From: Bacteroidales bacterium
GTDB lineage: Bacteria > Bacteroidota > Bacteroidia > Bacteroidales > UBA932
Direction of reading: 5' to 3'
Assembly (NCBI GenBank): GCA_017538685.1
Contig: JAFYIK010000154.1
Location: 1-12,371 of the forward strand
DNA: 12,371 nt
Shown: positions 7,497-12,371 of the stretch, piece after piece
How positions within the stretch are numbered: position 1 is the first letter of the stretch
How the letters are laid out: the number at the start of each line of letters is the position of its first letter
The notes under the pieces: model-generated
The model's input: the letters and a program-made list of their open reading frames with translations, nothing else
Databases searched by the model: none
What the model was told of the DNA's origin: nothing
Position numbers and translations under genes: made by a program

Positions 7497-9892
7497 AACA
7501 CAAAGTCTATTACGTCGCTGATTGTCTGGACGTAGTGGAAGGTGAGACCCTTCACGTAGATCTCCTTGATGTCTTCCACGTCCTTGCGGTTCTCCTCGCT
7601 GATGACGATGGTTTCCACTCCGGCCCTCTTGGCGGCGAGGATCTTCTCCTTGATGCCTCCGACCGGCAGGACCTTGCCCCTCAGGGTCATTTCGCCCGTC
7701 ATAGCGATGTGCTTCCTGATGGCCTTGCCGCGCAGCGCGCTGACCATCGAGGTGACCATCGTGATGCCGGCGGAAGGGCCGTCCTTCGGGGTGGCGCCTT
7801 CAGGGACGTGGACGTGGAGGTCCTTCGCGGCGAACTCGGCGCTGGTCATTCCCACCATCGCGGGGTGGGCCTTGATATACTGGTAGGCGATAGTCGCCGA
7901 TTCCTTCATCACGTCGCCGAGGTTCCCGGTCATCGTGAGCACGCCCTTGCCGTCGGACACCGAGCTTTCGATGAAGAGGATCTCGCCTCCCATCTGGGTC
8001 CAGGCCAGGCCGGTGACCACACCCGGGCCTTCGTTGCCCTTCTGGCGGTCGTGCGCCGCAGTGGGCAGGCCGAGGTACTCCTTCAGGTGCTCGGGCTCGA
8101 TCACGGTGGGGTAGTCCTCCTCCAGCGCGATCTTCTTCGCAGTGACGCGCGCAATCTTCGCTATCTGCTTTTCGAGCGTACGCACACCGCTTTCGTGTGT
8201 GTATTCGTCGATTATCTTCTTCAGGGCCTTGCCGCTGATCTTGAGGGTCTTCTTGTCCAGACCGTGCATCTCCAACTGCTTGGGGATGAGATATTTCTTC
8301 GCGATCTCGATCTTCTCTTCGGCGAGGTAACCGCTGACGTTGATCACCTCCATACGGTCCAGCAGGGCCGGCTGAATCGGGGCGATGCTGTTCGCCGTGG
8401 TGATGAAGAGGACGTTCGAGAGGTCGTAGTCGATGTCCAGATAGTTGTCGTGGAAGGTGCCGTTCTGCTCGGGGTCGAGCGCTTCCAGCAGGGCGGACGA
8501 AGGGTCGCCCTTGAAGTCCGACGACAGCTTGTCGATTTCGTCCAGGACTATCACGGGGTTGCTCGTGCCGGCTTTGTTGATGCCGCCGAGAATGCGCCCG
8601 GGCAGGGCTCCGACATAGGTCTTGCGGTGCCCGCGGATCTCCGCTTCGTCGTGCATACCGCCGAGGGCGATGCGCACGTACTTGCGGCCCAGCGCGCGGG
8701 CTATCGACTTGCCCAGCGAGGTCTTGCCGACTCCCGGAGGGCCGTAGAGGCAGAGGATGGGGGATTTCATATTCCCCTTCAGCTTCAGCACGGCGAGGTA
8801 CTCGATGATGCGGTCTTTGATGGTGTCCAGGCCGTAGTGGTCTTCCTCGAGCACTTCCTTTGCGTGCTTAAGGTCCAGGTTGTCCTGGCTCATCTCCAGC
8901 CAGGGCAGGCTGAGCATAAACTCCAGGTAATTGTACTGGACCGAATAATCCGGGGAATTCGGGTTGTATTTCTCGAGCTTGTTGAGCTCTTTCTCAAAGA
9001 GTTGCGCCACTTCTTCGGGCCACTTTTTCTGGGCGGCCTTCTCGCGGAACTTGTCGAACTCTTCGTTCTCGTCCATTCCGAGCTCCTCCTGAATGGTGCG
9101 GAGCTGGTTGTTGAGGTAATACTCCCTCTGCTGCTGGTCGATTTCGCTCTTGACCTTGCGGTTGATCTCGTTCTTGATGTTCGAGAGCTGGAGCTGAGCG
9201 TCCAGGATGACGAGGAGCTTCATCGCCCTCGTGCGGACGTCGTCGTACTGCAGGAGCTCCGCTTTGTCAGCGAAGTTCTCCACCTCCACCGTGGTGGCTA
9301 TGAAGTTCACCAGGAAGGTGAAGCTCTCGATGCTGCGCATCGCGGCCACGGCCTCCTTCGGGGCGAAGTTGCTGGCGGCGATGATCTGGCCGGCCTTTTC
9401 CTTGAGCATACTGGCCAGGCCCCTGACATCCTCTGAGTTCTCTTTAGTGAGCACGTCGCTGAGGTAACGCACCTGCGCGGTGATGTACGGGTCGTAGTCG
9501 ATCACGTACTCCAGCTCGATGCGTTTGTGGCCCTGGAGGATGGCGGTTATCGTTCCGTCCGGCATCTCGAGGGTCTTGAGTATCTTCGCCACCGTGCCGT
9601 AGTTATACAGATCCGACTCCACGGGGTCTTCCACGGAGGGGTCAAGCTGAGGCACTGCGCCGATGAAATAATCGTGCTTTTCGGCGTCCTGGATGAGTTT
9701 GATGGATTTCTCGCGGCCTATTGTGATGGGGTAGATCGTCCCCGGGAAAAGAACCGCGCCCCTCAAGGCCAGGATAGGCAGGGTAGGGGGAAGCTCGCTG
9801 TCGCTGATCTTCGCCACTCCCTCACCGGACACAACCGGTATTATGTTCACTTCCGCGGCATTCTGCGAGAAGAAGTCCTTGTCTTTTATCAT
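7493..9892 (-). CDS. lon: ATP-dependent Lon protease
   Basis: This 799-residue cytoplasmic AAA+ protease degrades damaged and regulatory proteins. Order of domains: an N-terminal LAN substrate-binding domain (about 37-230, starting LPILALRGAVLFPG), a helical/coiled region (about 235-330, including QQQREYYLNNQLRTIQEELG), the AAA+ module with Walker A GPPGVGKT (384-391) and Walker B VIVLDEID (447-454), and the C-terminal Ser-Lys protease domain. The catalytic dyad is Ser707 in PKDGPSAG and Lys750 in GGIKEK; their 43-residue spacing equals that of E. coli Lon (679/722). Length is normal. ATG at 9892-9890 is preceded by an A-rich stretch without Shine-Dalgarno, as usual in this phylum. ung follows with a 4-nt overlap, and hup diverges upstream across a 174-bp gap. 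In many bacteria lon is heat-inducible; no recognisable heat-shock promoter is seen here. Confidence 0.97.
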   Translation of the reverse strand: MIKDKDFFSQNAAEVNIIPVVSGEGVAKISDSELPPTLPILALRGAVLFPGTIYPITIGREKSIKLIQDAEKHDYFIGAVPQLDPSVEDPVESDLYNYGTVAKILKTLEMPDGTITAILQGHKRIELEYVIDYDPYITAQVRYLSDVLTKENSEDVRGLASMLKEKAGQIIAASNFAPKEAVAAMRSIESFTFLVNFIATTVEVENFADKAELLQYDDVRTRAMKLLVILDAQLQLSNIKNEINRKVKSEIDQQQREYYLNNQLRTIQEELGMDENEEFDKFREKAAQKKWPEEVAQLFEKELNKLEKYNPNSPDYSVQYNYLEFMLSLPWLEMSQDNLDLKHAKEVLEEDHYGLDTIKDRIIEYLAVLKLKGNMKSPILCLYGPPGVGKTSLGKSIARALGRKYVRIALGGMHDEAEIRGHRKTYVGALPGRILGGINKAGTSNPVIVLDEIDKLSSDFKGDPSSALLEALDPEQNGTFHDNYLDIDYDLSNVLFITTANSIAPIQPALLDRMEVINVSGYLAEEKIEIAKKYLIPKQLEMHGLDKKTLKISGKALKKIIDEYTHESGVRTLEKQIAKIARVTAKKIALEEDYPTVIEPEHLKEYLGLPTAAHDRQKGNEGPGVVTGLAWTQMGGEILFIESSVSDGKGVLTMTGNLGDVMKESATIAYQYIKAHPAMVGMTSAEFAAKDLHVHVPEGATPKDGPSAGITMVTSMVSALRGKAIRKHIAMTGEMTLRGKVLPVGGIKEKILAAKRAGVETIVISEENRKDVEDIKEIYVKGLTFHYVQTISDVIDFVF

Positions 9893-9957
9893 ATTTTTGT
9901 CAAAATGTCAGTTATATTATTCCGCTTCTTATCGGTCAATCACCGTGCCAATGAGAA

Positions 9958-9967
9958 GTCAGCTGAC
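9958..9967. promoter_or_regulatory. Palindrome GTCAGCTGAC at the predicted lon transcription start (possible operator)
   Basis: GTCAGCTGAC is a perfect 10-bp inverted repeat in the lon-hup gap. It follows directly on the -7-like element of lon and would cover its transcription start, a usual place for a repressor site. Further GTCA copies lie at 9899-9902, 9907-9910 and 9935-9938. A 10-bp palindrome can occur by chance, and no regulator is identified. Confidence 0.3.
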
Positions 9968-9974
9968 AAATTTA
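9967..9974 (-). promoter_or_regulatory. Candidate -7 promoter element for lon-ung
   Basis: On the minus strand this reads TAAATTTG, an exact match to TAnnTTTG. It lies 74 nt upstream of the lon ATG. At the -33 distance there is only a T-run (TTTTTTA, around 9994-10000) rather than TTTG, so the match is partial. The predicted transcription start falls within the palindrome at 9958-9967. The leader would be about 70 nt. Confidence 0.45.
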
Positions 9975-9984
9975 CACTTCTATA

Positions 9985-10015
9985 TTTGATTTCTAAAAAA
10001 ATAAGTCTATTTTTG
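9985..10015 (+). promoter_or_regulatory. Bacteroidetes-type promoter of hup
   Basis: TTTG at 9985-9988 and TATTTTTG at 10008-10015 are separated by 19 nt, fitting the -33 TTTG / -7 TAnnTTTG consensus of the primary sigma factor of this phylum in both sequence and spacing. Transcription would start around 10020-10023, leaving a leader of about 45 nt before the hup ATG at 10067. The leader is AT-rich and contains a tandem TTATTAG repeat (10041-10054). This is the best promoter in the window. Confidence 0.75.
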
Positions 10016-10066
10016 CAGTCCGTTTTTCGGTTAAAGCAATTTATTAGTTATTAGATATTTAGAGAG

Positions 10067-10342
10067 ATGACAAAAGCAGACATTGTTAACAAGATCGCCA
10101 AGAACACCGGTCTGGAGAAGACTGAGGTGCAGACGGTCATCGAAGGCTTTATGGAGAGCGTTATCGAGTCCTTGTCAAAGGACGAGCCCGTGTACCTTCG
10201 TGGCTTCGGCAGCTTCATTATCAAGCACCGCGCAGAGAAGACAGCGCGTGACATCACAAAGCAGACCACAATCGTGATCCCCGCACACGATATCCCGGCT
10301 TTCAAGCCCGCCGACAGCTTTGTGGAGAAGGTTAGCAAATAA
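10067..10342 (+). CDS. hup: HU-family DNA-binding protein
   Basis: This encodes 91 residues, the normal length for HU/IHF subunits. The protein is a basic, histone-like nucleoid protein that works as a dimer and bends DNA. Helix 1-2 region: MTKADIVNKIAKNTGLEKTEVQTVIEGF. The hallmark RGFGSF lies at residues 45-50. The DNA-binding arm follows (about 53-75), and the C-terminal segment IPAHDIPAFKP carries the Pro of the arm tip region and the conserved AFKP. The gene has its own promoter and a 45-nt leader, and is followed after 18 nt by a 29-codon gene that probably shares its transcript. It could be a homodimeric HU or one partner of several paralogues, which are common in Bacteroidota; which one cannot be told. 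Confidence 0.95.
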   Translation: MTKADIVNKIAKNTGLEKTEVQTVIEGFMESVIESLSKDEPVYLRGFGSFIIKHRAEKTARDITKQTTIVIPAHDIPAFKPADSFVEKVSK

Positions 10343-10360
10343 TTTTAAAACCTTATTAAT

Positions 10361-10450
10361 ATGCCCAACGGAAAGAAGCATAAGCGTCACAAGATGGCGA
10401 CGCACAAGCGTAAAAAACGTTTGCGCAAGAACAGACACAAGAAGAAATAA
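10361..10450 (+). CDS. Very small basic AURKAIP1/COX24-domain (bS22/mS38-like) protein
   Basis: ATG at 10361 to TAA at 10448-10450 gives 29 residues: MPNGKKHKRHKMATHKRK, then KRLRKNRHKKK. More than half are Lys, Arg or His, and the pattern HKMATHKRKKRLRKNRHK resembles the COX24/AURKAIP1 C-terminal domain, which in mitochondrial ribosomes is protein mS38 and in some bacteria a small ribosomal protein (bS22 type). Such short proteins are recurrent in Bacteroidota and easily missed by gene callers. The composition implies rRNA binding; a ribosomal role is inferred from the family. It lies 18 nt after hup and 14 nt before the terminator hairpin, so it is the distal gene of a two-gene unit. No Shine-Dalgarno is present (TTATTAAT before the ATG). 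Confidence 0.8.
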   Translation: MPNGKKHKRHKMATHKRKKRLRKNRHKKK

Positions 10451-10464
10451 ATCTGTGTCGCACT

Positions 10465-10499
10465 AGGTCCTCGGGAGATCCGAAGGGCCTTTTTGTTTT
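10465..10499 (+). terminator. Intrinsic terminator after hup and the small basic gene
   Basis: AGGTCCTCGG (10465-10474) pairs with CCG-A-AGGGCCT (10480-10490) through about 10 pairs, with one G-T wobble and one bulged A, around a 5-nt loop (GAGAT). A T-rich run, TTTTGTTTT, follows at 10491-10499. This is a strong Rho-independent terminator, placed only 6 nt before the RNase E/G start codon. Confidence 0.85.
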
Positions 10500-10505
10500 G
10501 TCTAT

Positions 10506-12068
10506 ATGGATATCGAAAAATCAGAGAAAGACCTGGTGGTCGCAGTCGGCCCCGCAGAGGTGAAGCTCGCGCTTATGGAAAACCATAAGCTCATCGAGTA
10601 CAACAGGGAGTCCAGCCAGGGTCACAGCTTCTCGGTGGGGGACGTGTTCCTCGGAAGAGTGAAAAAGCTCCTTCCCGCCCTGAACGCTGCTTTCGTCGAT
10701 ATTGGTGACAATAAGGAGGCGTTCATCCACTACCTGGATCTCGGCCTGTATTTCAGTGCGTTCGACAATTTCGTGAAGAAGTCGAACCCCAACGCTGATC
10801 TGAAGGCCCTGTATTCGCACACCCAGATAGGCCCAGCTCTGGAGAAGGAGGGCAAGATTGAGAATGTGCTTTCGGTAGGCCAGATGATAATCTGCCAGAT
10901 TGTCAAAGAACCGATTTCGACCAAAGGGTCCCGGCTGACCGCTGAGATTTCGCTGGCAGGACGAAACATTGTACTGCTCCCTTTCGCGCAGAAAGTGAGC
11001 GTTTCCCAGAGAATCTCTTCGAAAGAAGAGCGCAAGAGGCTCGAGACCCTCGTGCGGAGTATCCTCCCGCGCAACTACGGCGCAATCATCCGCACCGCAT
11101 CCGAAGGTAACAACGCCGCGGTGCTGGTGGCCGAAGCGAAGTCGCTCATAGAGAAGTGGGAAGAGTCGTGGAAGAAAATCGCGAAAGACAAGTCGGTCAG
11201 CCTGCTCTTCACGGAGTATTCGAAGACCACCACCATCCTACGCGATTTGCTGAACGACAGCTTCACCAATGTCTATGTGGACGATCCGGCCATCTATGAG
11301 GAGACCCGCAAGTACATTTCGCTCATCTCTCCCGAGCAGGAGAAGATAGTGAAGCTCTACGAAGGCAAAGAGCCAATTTTCGACCATTTCGAGGTCACCC
11401 GCCAGATCAAGAGCTCTTTCGGCAAGGTGGTCCCTATGAAGCAGGGAGCCTATCTTGTGATCGAAAGCACAGAAGCCCTGAATGTGATCGACGTAAACAG
11501 CGGCATCCGCGCAAAGACCACGGACCACGAAGAGAACACCTTCGAGGTGAACAAAATCGCAGCGGAAGAAATCGCGCGTCAGCTCAGGCTCAGGGATATG
11601 GGCGGCATCATAATCGTGGATTTCATCGACATGGACTCCCAGGAGCACCGCAACGAACTCCACAAATATATGATGGACCTTATGGAATCCGACAGGGCGA
11701 AGCACAACGTGCTGCCTCTGACCAAGTTCGGCCTGATGCAGATCACCCGCCAGAGAATACGTCCTGTAACAGAAATCAACACCACGGAGCAGTGCCCCCT
11801 CTGCCACGGCACGGGCAAGATCGCTTCCACGGTGGTTATCGACGAGCAGGTGGAGCGTCAACTCTCCTACTACGTCACCGACAAAGGCCTTCGCAATCTC
11901 ACCCTCAAGGTGAGCCCCATTCTGGGCGCATACCTTACGAGGGGCTTCAGGTCTTTCGTCGCAAAGTGGAGACGCAAGTACAAATGCAGGTTGAAAGTCG
12001 TCGAATCGACCGACAACAGTATCCTCCAGTACGAATTCTTAAACGCTGACGGAGAGGTTCTCGAATAG
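10506..12068 (+). CDS. rng: Ribonuclease E/G family endoribonuclease
   Basis: This 520-residue protein cleaves single-stranded AU-rich RNA in rRNA maturation and mRNA decay. An S1 domain (about 38-150) contains an insertion at about 77-122 that appears longer than in E. coli RNase G. After the 5'-sensor/RNase H-like region comes the DNase I-like catalytic core: Asp329 in NVIDVNSG and Asp372 in IIIVDFIDM correspond to the metal ligands Asp303 and Asp346 of E. coli RNase E. CPLCHGTG (430-437) is the zinc-link with Cys430 and Cys433. The C-terminal small domain ends the chain, and no long degradosome scaffold tail is present, so it is RNase G-like in size. The ATG at 10506 is directly downstream of a terminator, and I see no good promoter for it; expression may depend on read-through. 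A second terminator overlaps its stop. Confidence 0.93.
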   Translation: MDIEKSEKDLVVAVGPAEVKLALMENHKLIEYNRESSQGHSFSVGDVFLGRVKKLLPALNAAFVDIGDNKEAFIHYLDLGLYFSAFDNFVKKSNPNADLKALYSHTQIGPALEKEGKIENVLSVGQMIICQIVKEPISTKGSRLTAEISLAGRNIVLLPFAQKVSVSQRISSKEERKRLETLVRSILPRNYGAIIRTASEGNNAAVLVAEAKSLIEKWEESWKKIAKDKSVSLLFTEYSKTTTILRDLLNDSFTNVYVDDPAIYEETRKYISLISPEQEKIVKLYEGKEPIFDHFEVTRQIKSSFGKVVPMKQGAYLVIESTEALNVIDVNSGIRAKTTDHEENTFEVNKIAAEEIARQLRLRDMGGIIIVDFIDMDSQEHRNELHKYMMDLMESDRAKHNVLPLTKFGLMQITRQRIRPVTEINTTEQCPLCHGTGKIASTVVIDEQVERQLSYYVTDKGLRNLTLKVSPILGAYLTRGFRSFVAKWRRKYKCRLKVVESTDNSILQYEFLNADGEVLE

Positions 12069-12085
12069 GGAACCTCTCTTTATTT
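12052..12085 (+). terminator. Intrinsic terminator overlapping the RNase E/G stop codon
   Basis: GAGAGGTTC (12052-12060) pairs perfectly with GAACCTCTC (12070-12078) around a 9-nt loop, followed by TTTATTT. The 5' arm encodes Glu-Val-Leu near the C-terminus, and the stop codon TAG (12066-12068) lies in the loop. The perfect 9-bp stem with a T-rich tail supports real termination. Confidence 0.8.
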
Positions 12086-12087
12086 AT

Positions 12088-12095
12088 TATATTTG
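12088..12095 (+). promoter_or_regulatory. -7-type promoter element for the S4-domain gene
   Basis: TATATTTG fits TAnnTTTG exactly and lies between the terminator and the ATG at 12104, ending 8 nt before it. The -33 region would fall in the terminator loop and shows no TTTG. The same TATATTTGTG string precedes the PASTA gene. Confidence 0.45.
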
Positions 12096-12103
12096 TGACG
12101 ATT

Positions 12104-12371
12104 ATGGCGGAGAGCGTAAGAATAGACAAATATCTGTGGGCGATCAGGGCGTTCAAGACACGCACTGAGGCGACCGATGCGTGCAACGGCGGCAAGGTGA
12201 AGATTAACGGCACGAACTGCAAACCTTCCAGGCCCCTCAAGATCGGGGAGGTGATAGAGGTGCGCAAGGGAATGGTCGTGTTCACATACAAGGTCCTGGC
12301 GTTTCTGGAGAAACGCGTCGGCGCCGCGCTGGTGCCGGACTACGCCGAGAACCTGACGCCCGAAAGCGAAC
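12104..12371 (+). CDS. hslR: S4-domain RNA-binding protein, Hsp15 type (3' end outside window)
   Basis: The frame is open from ATG 12104 to the window end, giving 89 residues. The start, VRIDKYLWAIRAFKTRTEA, is the S4 RNA-binding motif as in Hsp15 (HslR), followed by GGKVKINGTNCKPSRPLKIGEVIEV and a strand-rich stretch (GMVVFTYKVLAF). In E. coli, Hsp15 binds free 50S subunits carrying a nascent chain and helps recycle stalled ribosomes; that role is inferred here by homology. Hsp15 proteins are about 130 residues, so roughly 40 residues are missing at the C-terminus. It follows a terminator and has its own -7-like element. Other S4 proteins (tRNA synthetase tails, pseudouridine synthases) are less likely because the S4 domain is N-terminal and starts at once. 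Confidence 0.85.
   Translation, partial: MAESVRIDKYLWAIRAFKTRTEATDACNGGKVKINGTNCKPSRPLKIGEVIEVRKGMVVFTYKVLAFLEKRVGAALVPDYAENLTPESE

Noticed and set aside
7535..9436. Long open frame of 633 codons on the plus strand opposite lon
   Set aside because: It lies fully within lon, whose protein has all catalytic motifs. The antisense translation is rich in His, Leu, Val, Asp and Arg without recognisable domains. Strong G/C third positions in the real gene remove antisense stops and create such shadows.

Overview
The window looks like a chromosomal housekeeping segment from a member of the Bacteroidota, most likely Bacteroidales, with GC-rich genes and short AT-rich gaps. Four things support this. 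There is an OMP_b-brl_3/TonB-receptor type outer-membrane barrel. A PASTA protein lacks a kinase domain. A 29-residue lysine/arginine-rich AURKAIP1/COX24-like protein follows an HU gene. Promoters match the Bacteroidetes form (TTTG, about 19 nt, TAnnTTTG), and most starts lack a Shine-Dalgarno sequence. Genus cannot be fixed from the sequence alone.

Layout. Positions 1-1721 (+) hold the 3' part of the outer-membrane barrel gene. Positions 1765-6831 (+) form a tight six-gene run: PASTA protein, RluD-type pseudouridine synthase, apolipoprotein N-acyltransferase (lnt), phosphopantetheine adenylyltransferase (coaD), a secreted thioredoxin-fold protein and a small ribbon-helix-helix-like protein. 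Gaps in this run are from -11 to +9 nt, so it is probably one transcript. It meets ung head-on: the two stop codons share the palindrome CTAG at 6828-6831. On the minus strand, lon (9892-7493) and ung (7496-6828) form a pair in which ung appears to start at a TTG overlapping the lon stop. A 174-bp AT-rich gap (9893-10066) separates lon from the divergent hup and carries promoter-like elements for both strands plus a palindrome. Positions 10067-10450 (+) hold hup and the 29-codon gene, which end at a clear intrinsic terminator only 6 nt upstream of the RNase E/G gene (10506-12068). That gene ends in a second intrinsic terminator with its stop codon in the loop. Right after it are a -7-like element and a truncated S4-domain (Hsp15-type) gene that runs off the window.

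The genes serve core functions: envelope biogenesis (barrel, PASTA, Lnt), translation and RNA (RluD, small ribosomal-type protein, RNase E/G, S4 protein), CoA synthesis, DNA repair (Ung), proteolysis (Lon) and nucleoid structure (HU). I see no phage, insertion sequence, CRISPR array, toxin-antitoxin pair or defence locus, no tRNA or rRNA, and no convincing new multi-gene system. The points worth a second look are compact gene junctions and short regulatory regions.
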